Shown: positions 31,881-42,144 of the stretch, in pieces
Numbering within the stretch: the first letter of the stretch is position 1
Layout of the letters: each line of letters starts with the position of its first letter
NCBI GenBank assembly: GCA_024516035.1
Contig: CM044966.1
Coordinates: 3,189,828-3,253,827, forward strand
From: Bactericera cockerelli
Lineage: Eukaryota > Arthropoda > Insecta > Hemiptera > Triozidae
Length of the DNA: 64,000 bases
Direction: 5' to 3'
Notes under the pieces: model-generated
Database searches by the model: none
Seen by the model: the letters and a program-made list of their open reading frames with translations, nothing else
Told to the model about the DNA's origin: nothing
Position numbers and translations under genes: made by a program

Positions 31881-32170
31881 AGATGAGTGTTTCACAGCCT
31901 TTTTTATTTCGTAGCCAGGAGAAACAGGAGTTACTGTAGACGCTTGTGGTCTGTGTTGTAGCCTACCCACCCCGTAGTATACCTCCTCTCTGATGGGCGA
32001 GAATAATTATTCTCATTTAAGTGCTGGGTAAACACGAGCGCAACGGAAGGTATCCCTTACAAACAACTGTAACCAAGTTTTTCATATAATTTTTGGTCGT
32101 AGCGGGAGTTCAAACCCGGGACCTTACGCATGGCAAGCGAGTGCTTAACCACTGAGCTATTCGAGCGCTC
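31881..32170 (-). mobile_element. family G tRNA-Gly-like SINE
   Basis: The head lies at the right (GGCAAGCGAGTGCTTAACCA); the 3' body starts AGATGAGTGTTTCACAGCC at 31881. Confidence 0.75.
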
Positions 32171-32629
32171 GTAATTTATATGAAATGTTTCAAGATTCTA
32201 AAATGTATTTGTTCATTGATGTGATAATATTGTATTGAATCAAATCATAGTATTGTTTTGTTTTCATCGAATTTAATCAAAATATATTAATTTGTTTTAA
32301 TCAATTTTTAGTAAAATCTATTTTACTCAGATTTAAGTATAATTATTTTTAAAAGTAGGGAAATAGAAATAAATATTTATTTTTGAAATAAATATTTTAC
32401 GAGGAATAGAGAATTATATGAAGATTAATTATAAAAGATTAATAAATAATTATATAAGATTAATAAATAATTATATAAGATTAATATTTAATTATTTAAA
32501 ACACCACAATTTAAAGTTTAACAACGTGCGTGCGATGTTCACAGCTCAAAGGTTTAGATCATTGTGAGCGTTTTCCTTCTGAACTTTCGGCTTTCTCATG
32601 TTCTCAACTTTCGCGTGAAGGAGATAAAG

Positions 32630-33462
32630 GGGAGGAGTGGGGTGAGAGGGGGGAGAGAGGGAGGGAGAGAGAGAGGGAGAGGGAGGGAGAGAGAGATTGG
32701 GAGAGAGAGAGGGAGGGAAGGAGAGTTAGAGAGAGAAAGAGAGAGAGAGAGAGGGAGAGAGAGGGAGGAGGAGAGAGATTGGGAGAGAGAGAGGGAGGGA
32801 GAGATGGGGGAGGAGAGAGAGGGAGGGAAGGAGAGTTAGAGAGAGAGAGAAAGGGAGAGAGAGGGAGGTAGGGAGGGAGAGATAAAAGTAGGGGAAGATA
32901 GGGGAAGGGGAAGAGAAATGAAAGGGGGGAGAGAACCCTTTTCTCTCTAGATAAAGTCGAGAGAGGGGGGGGGGGGGTGAGGAAAAGAAGGGGGAGGGAG
33001 TATGAGAGAAAAGTAGGGGAAGATGGCGAGAGAGAGAGAGAGAGAGAGAGAGGAGGGGGTATAAAAAGAACAGGGATAGGGAGAGAAGAAGAGAGCAAAG
33101 ATCTTGTAAAAATCTCAGACAGAGGTGGAATAAGAAAATGTGAGAAGAGAAATAGGCAGAGTTGTAGAGCAGTTGAAATCTGTTGAAATGGAATGTAAAA
33201 GATAGAGAGAGAGAAAGAGAGAAATAAAGAGAGAAAGAGAGAGAGAGATTGAGAGAGGGGAAAAAATGAGAGAAAGAGAAAATCAAAGAGAGCGAGTGGG
33301 AGAGAGGGGCGGATAGAAAAGAGAGAGAGAGAAATAAGGAAAATCATAATTACAAGGATATAAGTAAAGAGAGACAAAAATAAGAGAGGTAGAAATGTTT
33401 TTTTTTTGTTTTAGAGAGATGTAAAAAGGGTGCAAGAAAGAGAGAGAGAGAGAGAGAAAGAA

Positions 33463-33501
<39 letters not shown>

Positions 33502-33515
33502 AGGAGAGAGAAAGA
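32630..33515 (+). repeat. GA-rich simple-sequence region
   Basis: GAGAGAGA/GGGA runs with an internal duplication of about 100 bp (32695-32750 against 32780-32860). The 257-residue minus-strand ORF here is a composition artefact. Confidence 0.9.
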
Positions 33516-33805
33516 AAATTATTTATTTTTCATCTGCACGAAGTAACACGATCTTGCACTTTGGGAGGGTTCGGGAGAACTCGACTTTCCAATGTTGTGG
33601 GAAAGCTTTTCAATGTTTTTTCTGATGTTTTAAGATGAAATAATGAAAGATGCAAGGGAGAGATAGCTAAGGAGGGAGATATCTCTCCTATCTCAAGCTA
33701 AGAAGAGAGGGGAGAGGGGGGGGGGGTGAAGAGAGAATATTGTGAAGGAAGAGGAATTGCCAATGTGAATACTATCTATAATTCTATATCTAGGTGTACA
33801 ATATA

Positions 33806-34045
33806 CAGGGTGCCCCAATATAAAAACGTTCAAATATCTCGAGATCTTCTGACAATAGAAAAAATCTGTTCAAGCATCATACTGCTGCCTCCGTGGCGTA
33901 ACGGTTTTTTTTTTTTTTTTTTTTTTTTAGGAATGTATTTCTGAACCCCTTTTCAGAAAAGATTCTGTATAATAATTTTTGTACGGTACATATGTTTTTT
34001 TTTTATATCTAATAAAGTGTTTAATACTAATGATGGGACACCCTG
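33806..34045. mobile_element. MITE with CAGGGTG ends and TA target site
   Basis: TA-CAGGGTGCCCCAATAT at the left and GGGACACCCTG-TA at the right. The interior contains a fragment GCCTCCGTGGCGTAACGG of a T3 SINE and a T-run. Confidence 0.55.
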
Positions 34046-34309
34046 TATAAAGAGATAAAATCAAATATCTCTACAACCCACACATATTTTATACAAGCAA
34101 CACAGGGAGAGAGGGCGGGAGAGAGAGAAGGAAAAAGGATAGTAAATAATAGATAACAAGAGAAAAATGTTTGCAAAACTTCTCGACTGTCTATTTGCAT
34201 CTCTCTCTTTCTTTCTCCAACATTACTCTACCTCCTACTTTCTCTTTCACTCTTCATCTACCTACATCTACACATTTGAATTATAATTGAAACCCAAGTA
34301 AATAATAAT

Positions 34310-34462
34310 AATAATATCACCTTATTTATACTGCCCGATTAGGACTGTTAAGTCCCATTATTCAGCACTAACCCAAGACACATTAAAATGTAGTAAAAAT
34401 CCCAAATGGAAATTGAAACTCTGAATTCATAGATTGCCGCCTTTACAACTGAGCTACCGGGA
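34310..34462 (-). mobile_element. family H SINE
   Basis: Contains ATTTATACTGCCCGATTAGG, TTAAGTCCCATTATTC and the head end TACAACTGAGCTACCGGGAC. Confidence 0.65.
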
Positions 34463-34470
34463 CAGATTAA

Positions 34471-34599
34471 GGGCGAAATTAATAGACGTTTTTGTAATAC
34501 CTCTGTGGAGGTATGTCACGGATTGCGCACTGTGTAAGATAGGGAAAACCGACACTTACCAACGACTTAAGTTATTGATGTTGTCTATTAATTCCGCCC
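34471..34599 (+). mobile_element. MITE-G (129 bp, GGGCG termini, TAA target duplication)
   Basis: GGGCGAAATTAATAGACG at the left and GTCTATTAATTCCGCCC at the right, flanked by TAA/TAA. The interior has GTGGAGGTATGTCACGGATT. The 3-bp TWA duplication and TIRs fit PIF/Harbinger MITEs. Other copies: 34821-35085, 37661-37786, 41036-41273, 41730-41858 and 53944-54072. Confidence 0.8.
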
Positions 34600-34820
34600 T
34601 AAAATTCAAAACGAGTAATACCTACCTTTAGTAAACCAAAATTTGTTTAAAAAAAGGGATTAGATTTGACGACATACTTTTAACATTACACCAAATCCCA
34701 CCTCCTGCCTCCCTCTCTTTCTCTCTCTCTCTCTCTATCTCTCCCTCCCTCAATCTCTCTCTCTCCCTCCTTCTATCTCTCTCTCTCTCCCTCCATCTCT
34801 CTCTCTCTCTCTCACAATAA

Positions 34821-35085
34821 GGGCGGAATTAATAGACGTTTTTGTAATACTTCTGTGGCGCTAAGTCAAGGATTGCGTACTGTGTAAGATAGGAAAAACC
34901 GACGCTTGGCAATGACATGTGATTATTATTATTAAACATGTTGGATCAAGTTTTATTTACAATAAAGTAGGTACATAGAATATTTACATAGAAATTGAAA
35001 TAAAACAAAACTTGATCAAGGGCGGTGCTAATGCCAACGGCATTCTCCACATGTGATGTAGAAATATTGTCTATTAATTTCGCCC
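34821..35085 (+). mobile_element. MITE-G with a nested insertion
   Basis: Outer TAA/TAA and both termini are intact. Near 34915-35055 it contains a retroposon end (minus) bounded by repeated ACATGTGAT, the insertion's target duplication. Confidence 0.75.
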
Positions 35086-35216
35086 TAAATGTACCAATGT
35101 CCGCCTCTCTCTCTCTCTCTCTCTCTCTCCTCTTCGCTACAGGAAGCATAACATTTCTATCTCTCCCACTGAAATAAGTTGGCACATGCGCTTTCAAAAA
35201 TCCTTTTTTCTCCTAA

Positions 35217-35800
35217 GTTGAAATCCTACTCAAATCTGTTCCCTCCCTAACTCTTCCTCTCCCTCTCGGCTCTGCTTTTCTTGGACTCTTTTTTCCCTCC
35301 CATTCTGTCTCTTTCTCTCCCTCTAGACTCTACTTTTTTCTCGGCTCTGTTTTCCCTCCCATTCTCTCTCTTTCCCTCCCTAACTCTCTCTTCCACTAAC
35401 CTACCTCTTCTTTTTTCTGGTCTCTTCTTTCCATTCCTCCTTTCCTCCTTACTCTCTTTCTCTCTTTTCCCCCTCTTCTTAGTCCCTTTCTACTTTCTTT
35501 TCTAGGCTCTTTCTTCCCTCCCATTCTCTCTCTTTCCCTCCCTAGCTCTACTCTTTCTCTACCTCTCTTCTTCCTCTTCTCCTCTCTTCTCTTAGCTCTT
35601 TTTCTCCTCATCTCTCTCTTCCTCTCTCCTCTCTCTATCTTCTCTTCCCCCTAGCTCTTCTTCTTTCCCCTTTTTTTCTCTGGCTCTTTCTTCCCTCCTA
35701 TTCTCTTCCTCTTTCTCCTTTCCCTCTACGGCCTCTACCTCTTTCCTCTAGGCCTACTTTTCTCTGGCCTTCTTCCCTCCCATTCTCTCTCTTTCGCTAA
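35217..35800 (+). repeat. CT-rich simple-sequence region
   Basis: Built from loosely repeated TTCCCTCCCATTCTCTCTCT and GGCTCT phrases; the phrase TCCCATTCTCTCTCTTTC recurs. Confidence 0.85.
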
Positions 35801-35829
35801 CTTACCTTGTTTAAAAAAGAAGAAAAAAA

Positions 35830-36126
35830 AGATGAGTGTTTAACAGTCTTTTTTTCATTTCGTAGCTATGAAACAGGAGAAATAGAAGCTTGTGGTCTGT
35901 GTTGTAGCCTACCAATCCCGTAGAGAAAATGCCTCCCCTCTGATGGGCGAGAAGTGACACAATACTTCCCATTTAGGTGCTGGGTCAACACGAGCGCACC
36001 GGAAAGTATCCCTTACAAACAACTGTAACCAAATTATGAATACAAATTTTTGTCGGCGCGGGTGTTCGTACCCGGGACCTTCCGCATGGCAAGCGAGTGC
36101 TTAACCACTGAGCTAATCGTGCGCTA
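35830..36126 (-). mobile_element. family G tRNA-Gly-like SINE
   Basis: Head at 36055-36126 (GGCAAGCGAGTGCTTAACCA, loop ATGGCAA). The body matches 12849-13141 in reverse. Confidence 0.75.
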
Positions 36127-36196
36127 ATTTATTTTAAACCTCATCGTTTTTCTGGCCTCTTTCATCCCTCCCATTCTCTCTCTACACAAATTTGCC

Positions 36197-36405
36197 GTGC
36201 ACTGGTAGTCAAGTGGTTATCGCAATGATCTGGTAATCCAGGTAGTGTAGGGATCCGTTGGTTCGAATCCCACCCGGTGCACGATTTTTTCCTCGTTATT
36301 TTAGTTTGTGACCACATAATAATGAGACTCTGAGGTTTAGGTGGTAGAACATACTTTGAGCATTAACCTCACCTGGTGGTTACCTTCCAATAAAGAAAAT
36401 TATTA
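36197..36405 (+). mobile_element. family S SINE
   Basis: GTGCACTGGTAGTCAAGTGG, GGTTCGAATCCCACCCGGTG and the body GAGCATTAACCTCACCTGGT. Confidence 0.75.
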
Positions 36406-36644
36406 TTATTATTTATGGAGGTACATAAAAAGATATACGAGGCAAGTCCAGAAAGTAAGTGTCTTTGATTTGTGTAGGCCTCAAAAAAAAGAAGAAGAAA
36501 AAAAGAAAATAACCTGGTTGCATGTGTAATTGTGTAAGTTATTCCTTCCGAGAAATTTCTAATATTAGTAATCGGAAGTATTGTGTTCGTTCTTTGTATT
36601 CTTTTTTTTTTCAACGTATTCGTAATCCCTATCGATACAGGTGG

Positions 36645-36843
36645 CGAGGCATGGGATCTATTTTTGTCTGCCTTCCTGGAAAAAATTTCCCGACAGCTCC
36701 TTCGCCCACTTCTCCATCTCATGTTTCATGTCCTTGTCGGTTGAAAACTTTATTCCACCCATGTGTATCTTCAGGGCAGTGACCAAGAGGTATTGTGAAG
36801 GTGCCAGGCCAGGGGAATGAGACGGGTGGTTTACATCATCCCA
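36645..36843 (-). pseudogene. mariner transposase C-terminal remnant
   Basis: The minus strand reads WDDVNHPSHSPGLAPSQYLL, then ALKIHMGGIKFSTD and EKWAKELSGNFFQEG. This matches the mariner pattern around the last catalytic region (SPDLAPSDYHLF, LGG..F). It is cut at 36843/36844 by the hammerhead array. Confidence 0.65.
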
Positions 36844-36885
36844 TTTTCTGTTTATACTGATTAAAATAGAGAGGTTAGTTGATGG

Positions 36886-36965
36886 CATGGATATTCAGAA
36901 CTATTACCTGCTGATGAGAGCAAATAAGCTCGAAACAGCTGTCCAGGTATGTTCTGATATTCATG
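36886..36965 (+). ncRNA. type I hammerhead ribozyme, unit 1
   Basis: Core CTGATGA at 36911-36917, stem II GAGC-AAATAA-GCTC, GAA plus A up to 36935, loopless stem III CAG/CTG, cleavage expected after C 36943 (TGTC). Stem I: CATGGATATTCAGAAC with GTTCTGATATTCATG (one bulge, one G-U) and TACCTG with CAGGTA, separated by a TAT/T internal loop. Confidence 0.87.
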
Positions 36966-37029
36966 TACATCTAGTACAACTTCTCACTTTTCTGTTTATA
37001 CTGATTAAAATAGAGAGGTTAGTTGATGG

Positions 37030-37109
37030 CATGGATATTCAGAACTGTTACCTGCTGATGAGAGCAAATAAGCTCGAAACAGCTGTCCAGGTATGTTCTG
37101 ATATTCATG
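37030..37109 (+). ncRNA. type I hammerhead ribozyme, unit 2
   Basis: Same as unit 1 except TGT for TAT in the internal loop. Core at 37055-37061, expected cleavage after 37087. Confidence 0.87.
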
Positions 37110-37173
37110 TACATCTAGTACAACTTCTCACTTTTCTGTTTATACTGATTAAAATAGAGAGGTTAGTTGATGG

Positions 37174-37253
37174 CATGGATATTCAGAACTATTACCTGCT
37201 GATGAGAGCAAATAAGCTCGAAACAGCTGTCCAGGTATGTTCTGGTATTTATG
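37174..37253 (+). ncRNA. type I hammerhead ribozyme, unit 3
   Basis: Core at 37199-37205, expected cleavage after 37231. The stem I 3' strand is altered (CTGGTATTTATG), giving extra G-U or mismatched pairs in the distal helix only. Confidence 0.84.
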
Positions 37254-37323
37254 TACATCTAGTACAACTTCTCACTTTTCTGTTTATACTGATCTTAATA
37301 AGTCCAAAACTTGCTTCGTAGCG

Positions 37324-37556
37324 TTCGCCGAAGTTCTAATGTCTCCACTAAATTGCAGTTCTGATCTCTCCACTAAACTGTAGTTCTGATCTCTCCACTA
37401 TACTGTAGTTATGATGTCTTCACTAAACTGTAGTTCTGATGTCTTCACTAAATTGTAGTTCTGATGTCTCCACTAAACGGTAGTTCTGATGTCTCCACTA
37501 AACTGTAGTTCTGATGTCTCCACTAAACTGTAGTTCTGATGTCTCTAATTCTGATA
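37324..37556 (+). repeat. 25-bp minisatellite
   Basis: About nine units around GTAGTTCTGATGTCTCCACT. Confidence 0.88.
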
Positions 37557-37660
37557 TTTTTTTCTTCTTTTAAAAATCAAGATTAAAAAAAAACACATAG
37601 ATGATATTGGTTTTTACAAATTTTATTATTAATATATTCAATCATCCAGTAAAATTCTTA

Positions 37661-37786
37661 GCGCGAAATTGATAGACAAAATCGGTAACTTTCATTGCTT
37701 TGCACTGACTTTTCCTATCTTACACAGTACGCAATCCATGAATTAGCTCTGAAAAGGTATAACAAAAATGTCTATTAATTTCGCCC
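37661..37786 (-). mobile_element. MITE-G copy
   Basis: TTA duplications flank GCGCGAAATTGATAGAC and GTCTATTAATTTCGCCC. Confidence 0.7.
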
Positions 37787-37934
37787 TTACACCCTGAAAA
37801 AAGAAAATGATCTATTCCGACTTAACAACAGAGACATGACAAAATTTCACTTTGGAAAACCGTTCTCGAGGTATCGTGATCATTCAATATGTATGCAACT
37901 ATCTTTTACTAAAAAGTCAAAGTTATTTATATTT

Positions 37935-38078
37935 TCTTATTATATTTGTGATAATCACTTTCATGATGTCACAACTACTCAAACTCGTTTTACCAAATCT
38001 ACACTGAGCCCGGGACTTGAACCACCGACCTCCAGGTTACAAGTCCACCGCCTTATCGATCAAGCTACACAGGTCGGT
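37935..38078 (-). mobile_element. tRNA-Thr-like SINE
   Basis: In reverse: head at 37998-38076 (GACCTCCAGGTTACAAGTCC) and tail GTCACAACTACTCAAACTCG. Confidence 0.7.
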
Positions 38079-38299
38079 AATACTTTAGAATTAGTTCAAA
38101 TGAAATCCGTTGTTAAGATTTGGCGTCACTGATCATTTTTTTTTTTTGAACTAAGCTATAATAGAGAGGGGTTACAGATTTGATCAAATCCTTTTTTTGG
38201 CATAGGTCCGAAATATAAAACAAGATTAAAGTTAAACTTTTGAACTCGAAAGCATGTGTGAGATGACAAACAAGGAACCTCCTACAACTTGTCGCAAAA

Positions 38300-38655
38300 A
38301 AGTTCGACCTCAGATAAGGTTGATGTCATGTCTCACATGACAAGAGTACAACCGCACATAAGGTCGATGACATGTCTGAGATGACAACACAGCTTTTTGT
38401 GTTCAATGATTTTTCCCGCTTTTTTGGATTCACTTTTTAAAAATGAATAATTTGTCTAGCTTCACTGACATGTTATCTATAAATCAATGGCCAACTGCAT
38501 CCTGGAATACATTTTTTTTTATTTTAGACAATAGACATCATTCCAAAAACCATGACGACTTATGGGGGTTTGGAGTTTCTAACCTTACCAGTTACAGCTG
38601 TTTTTATTGTTGTCATGTGAGACATGACATCGACCTTATCTGAGGTTGTTGAAAA
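38300..38655. mobile_element. foldback-type element
   Basis: CCTCAGATAAGGTTGATGTC and TCTCACATGACA at 38312-38342 are inverted at 38615-38646 (ACATGACATCGACCTTATCT), with an internal repeat of the left motif at 38355-38388. No coding signal. Confidence 0.5.
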
Positions 38656-39131
38656 TATTGCTGCAGAGTGCTAAAGGTTAAAATTAGCCAGACTACTAAT
38701 AACGAAAAAGGTAGACAGTGAAATACCGACATGATCCAAAAAAAGAGATATAAAAAAAAATTATATTGATCTTTATATTTTTTGTACATTCTTATATTTT
38801 TTGTAGAGTTTCTTTTAATTTTTTTATCGTTTTTAATTTTTTGTTGATGATATGTTGATGATTGTTTTGTAAAAATAAATAAAAAGTAAATAAATAAATA
38901 AAAGATGAAACTCCGACTTTAGGGCGTGTCTGGCTTATCTTAACTTTAATCCCGTTCTATAATGTGGCCCTTAAAGTTAGTTAGTCGACTTCTAATAAAC
39001 AGATCGTATTAAATGGAAGATATAAATTTGAAGAAAAGAAGATACAGAAATTTACAATAAGAGCATTGTTTCAAAAGTGTAACATTTTTTGAAGATTATT
39101 ATTAAGTACAATAGATTTGGAATAAATGCTT

Positions 39132-39348
39132 GGACTGGTAGTCAAGTGGTTAACGCGCGCTAGTCTGGTAATCCAAGTAGCGTATGGATCCGTTGGTTCG
39201 AATCCCACCCAGGGCATGAATTCTACCTCATTAATTTGAGTTTGTGTCCACATAATAATCAGACTCTGAGGGTGGTTGGGTGGTAGAAAATGCTTTGAGC
39301 ATTAACTTCACCTGGTGGTTACCTTCCACTAAAGAGTATTATTATCAT
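39132..39348 (+). mobile_element. family S SINE
   Basis: GGTAGTCAAGTGGTTAACGC, GGTTCGAATCCCACCC, TGCTTTGAGCATTAAC. Confidence 0.75.
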
Positions 39349-39389
39349 TTATCTGGGTGTATAAAAAGATATACACCCAGATGGCAGCC

Positions 39390-39645
39390 TCCGTGGCGTA
39401 AGCCAGCCTCCGTGGCGTAATGGTTGTGACTACTGCCCGTAGCCCAGAGTTCCCGAGTTCAACTCCCGGCTGGGGCAGACTTTTCGAAGAAAATTCTGTT
39501 CCATCCAAACACGTGAGGCTGCCATTTCCGGCTCTACCCAGGCTGGATGAGGTTAATGTGGGTAGCTGGTACGATTCCCAGCGAATGGAGGGTAAAACCC
39601 CCGTCCTAATCTAGGACGTTAAATGAAATAGAATCGTTGACGTTA
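39390..39645 (+). mobile_element. T3 SINE, well preserved
   Basis: GCCTCCGTGGCGTAATGGTT, B box GAGTTCAACTCCC, GGGCAGACTTTTCGAAGAA, then the central domain GGCTGGATGAGGTTAATGTG and GAATGGAGGGTAAAACCCCC, shared with the 5S-headed SINE. Confidence 0.8.
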
Positions 39646-39834
39646 GGAAGGGCATCCAGCCGTAAAAAATGTGCCAAAACCAATCAACCTTTAACCATGA
39701 GGTTGAACAACGTCGACCCTGCTTGAGCTGGATAAGACAGAGTAAAAGAGATAAAAAGATATATGTAATTTTTTCTCAAAAATTTAGAACTATACGAAAC
39801 TAAATTTCAGGGAAATTTAAGGGAGATAGAGGAT

Positions 39835-40015
39835 ACAATCGAACTTGAATATAAGAGAACTCAAGGACCCGGAATCTTTTTCTCTTATATTCAGGTTTCT
39901 CTTATATCCAGGTTTCTCTTATTAAGAGGTTATTTTCCCTTATAGAGAGGTTAATTTGACCTGGAAATATTTCTCTTATGTCCAGGTTTCTCTTATATCC
40001 AGATTCGACTGTATT
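39835..40015. mobile_element. MITE with CAGTCGAA-type termini
   Basis: Left ACAATCGAACTTGAATATAA and right TATATCCAGATTCGACTGTA are inverted, flanked by TA. Inner words TTCTCTTATATCCAGGTTTC repeat. Source of the 15-bp array at 15374-16030. Confidence 0.65.
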
Positions 40016-40377
40016 ATAGGAAGGAAATACAAAGTGAAGGAGCAAATTTTATTAAACATGGGAACACCCCTAATTTGAAACAGTAAAAAATTAAATGAGG
40101 TTAAACATATTCCACCTAAACAAAAATACCTGACAAATTTTGGATAGTCTCGTGAAAGAACTATAAACATAGATTGCAGTTTTCCAAAGGCTTATAAAGA
40201 AATTAGGTAATTTCTGTAATTATTTTTATCTGGCGGGTCCATTCAGAATTAAAATATGTCAAGACCATCTGTCAAAATAATGATAATAATATGAAAGAAA
40301 TTGAATTCCAAGCAAAAAAATATATTTCTTTTTACAGAAACAAAAACAATACTTCCGATTTCTAATATTAGAAATTC

Positions 40378-40515
40378 ATCGGAAGTCCAAGTTTTCACGA
40401 TGGTTGATCGCACATGGAAATATGTGGTTCAGAACGAGCCAACTTTTTCACTTGAGTTGGCTGAAGACCATCACTCTCCCCAGCTGTAGCCAAGCTGGTT
40501 ACAACAACAACAACC
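40378..40515 (+). mobile_element. retroposon 3' end with (ACA)n tail
   Basis: ATGGTTGATCGCACATGGAA, AGTTGGCTGAAGACCATCAC and AGCCAAGCTGGTTACAACAA, as at 3860-4016. Confidence 0.55.
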
Positions 40516-40775
40516 AGCCAGCTTCGATGGTGCGTTGACTACATCAGTTCTCATTCAGTCAGTCAAGTTAAGCAACGACCACTGATCGTTGCCCACTCTA
40601 CAACTACCCCAATTGTCCTCACGAGGCTAGGCGCGAAGCCCCGACATCGAAAGTACAGAGCCGACAAAAATTTCGATCCCGCCGGGATTCGAACCCGGGT
40701 CACCGGGTTTTTGTCGGCTTTGTTCGAATTGGAGTGCTAGACGAGCATGCTACCGCTAGGTCAAGGTGACTACTT
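40508..40775. mobile_element. 5S-like head fragment joined to a reverse family A-like SINE
   Basis: AGTCAAGTTAAGCAACGACC resembles the 5S head. It is followed by TTGTCCTCACGAGGCTAGGC and, in reverse, a tRNA-like head with B box GGATTCGAACCCGGG. Confidence 0.5.
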
Positions 40776-41035
40776 TCCTAACTTTAGGGTTGAATTATGA
40801 AACAGGATTAAATATTTAGAATTCGTTAATCCAAGCCACCATCACTTTTAACAGTTGATATAAATGCGCTGTGATTGGTTGAAATATCCACTAGAGGTCG
40901 TGATCAAGGATAGTGTCCACAAAAAAAGAATATTTTTTGATCTATACATATATTTTTTAAATCTAATAATTATAAAAAAAGGAGTAATTCTCCATACATT
41001 TAAAGAAAGAAAGAAAAAAGATTAAGGGCGATTAT

Positions 41036-41273
41036 TAATAGACAAAATCGATAACTAAGTCATTGCTTAGCATTGGTTTTCCCTATCTAAGACAGCACGC
41101 AATTCGAGACTTAGCGCCACAGAGGTATAACAAAAAACGTCTCTTTGGGCGGAATTAATAGACGTTTTTGTAATACCTCTGTGGCGCTAAGTCACGGATT
41201 GCGTACTGTGTAAGATAGGGAAAACCGACGCTTAGCAATGACTTTATTTAGAATTTGCCAATTGATTACGCCC
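41036..41273 (+). mobile_element. two MITE-G copies, one inserted at the end of the other
   Basis: A first copy starts GGGCGATTATTAATAGAC and loses its right end at about 41153. A second starts GGGCGGAATTAATAGACG at 41157 and ends ACGCCC before TTA. Confidence 0.65.
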
Positions 41274-41338
41274 TTAATTTCAATGAAACATAAAAGTTCT
41301 CAGGAGAAAAACAACTCTTGGTAAAACAAATAAACATC

Positions 41339-41722
41339 GAAATAATTTTCAGATAGAAAACACTTGGCTTTTTTTGTTTTACTTTATTATTTATTTTTAG
41401 ATGGCCATTTCGCCAGTTACGGCAGGCATCGTCAGTGAACTAGAGACTAATTTTAAAACTAATCTTAGAGGTAACTATTTTATTATACTTAGCTAGTACG
41501 TTACCTCTAAGATTAGTTTTGAATTTAGTCTTCAATAATAATAATAATAATAATAGAAAATCTTATAAGGGCTTTATAAGTAAAGCTCTTAAGCCCAGAA
41601 CTAACATTAAGCCCAGAACTTTAGTTCAATGACGATGCCGTAACTGGCGAAATAGACATCTGAAAAAAGATAATTAAGTAAAACAAAACAAGCCAAGTGT
41701 TTTCTATCTTCAAATTATTTCG
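41339..41722. mobile_element. foldback element with arms of about 110 bp
   Basis: CGAAATAATTTTCAGATAGA and GAAAACACTTGGCTT at the left mirror TATCTTCAAATTATTTCG and AAGCCAAGTGTTTTC at the right. Inner TTTCGCCAGTTACGGCA is also mirrored. Confidence 0.7.
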
Positions 41723-41729
41723 ACACTTA

Positions 41730-41858
41730 GGGCGGAATTAATAGACAACATCAATAACTTAAGGTGTTGGTAAATGTCGATTTTCCCTATCTTACACTGT
41801 ACGCAATCCGTGACTTAGCGCCACAGAGGTATTACAAAAACGTCTATTAATTTCGCCC
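41730..41858 (-). mobile_element. MITE-G copy
   Basis: GGGCGGAATTAATAGAC and GTCTATTAATTTCGCCC termini. Confidence 0.75.
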
Positions 41859-41994
41859 TAAATCTAAGCCTGTTTCATCATTCAGCCCTGCATGTCTCGA
41901 TTGGATTGTACAAAGGTAACACTCGCGATATAACTGCAGAGGTCAACGACCCGTCGTGGTAGACCTACAGGTCTCACAATTCGCGGGTCCGGGT

Positions 41995-42101
41995 TCAATC
42001 AAAGCTCCACACGTACTGGTCGAAAAGTTCGCGGTGGTAGATTCGAAGCAGGAGACCTCCGGTGACCAGAGCCACCGCTGTCAGGCCACCACCAGAAGAA
42101 G
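41995..42101 (-). CDS. candidate terminal exon with one membrane segment, possibly FKBP8
   Basis: Acceptor TGATTTCAG at 42102, then an open frame to TGA at 41997-41995. It encodes SSGGGLTAVALVTGGLLLRI followed by YHRELFDQYVWSFD: a hydrophobic helix of about 18 residues near a C-terminus. FKBP8 proteins end in a C-terminal membrane anchor and this exon lies downstream of the FKBP8 exons on the same strand. It needs one leftover base, whereas the exon ending at 49557 leaves none, so at least one more exon would be needed in between. It may belong to another gene. Confidence 0.35.
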
Positions 42102-42144
42102 CTGAAATCAGTAATGGGAGGGTTTTTTTAGTAGTAATAATAAT

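Larger units (their letters stand above)
36844..37293 (+). mobile_element. retrozyme-like tandem array, 144-bp units, three hammerheads
   Basis: Three full units of 144 bp plus a partial one. Each unit has TATACTGATTAAAATAGAGA, GGTTAGTTGATGG, a complete hammerhead and TACATCTAGTACAACTTCTC. Units are nearly identical; the third has small changes at the end of stem I. As 144 is divisible by three, a spurious 144-codon ORF runs through. Metazoan retrozymes are described as tandem repeats of a few hundred bp with type I hammerheads, and this fits. Confidence 0.85.

Noticed and set aside
32604..33377. 257-codon Ser/Leu/Pro ORF
   Set aside because: Low-complexity translation of a GA-rich tract; similar artefacts occur in 16.2-18.1, 20.6-22 and 24.3-25 kb.
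36887..37321. 144-codon ORF with three 48-residue repeats
   Set aside because: The unit is 144 bp, a multiple of three, and the conserved content is the hammerhead fold, not the protein.
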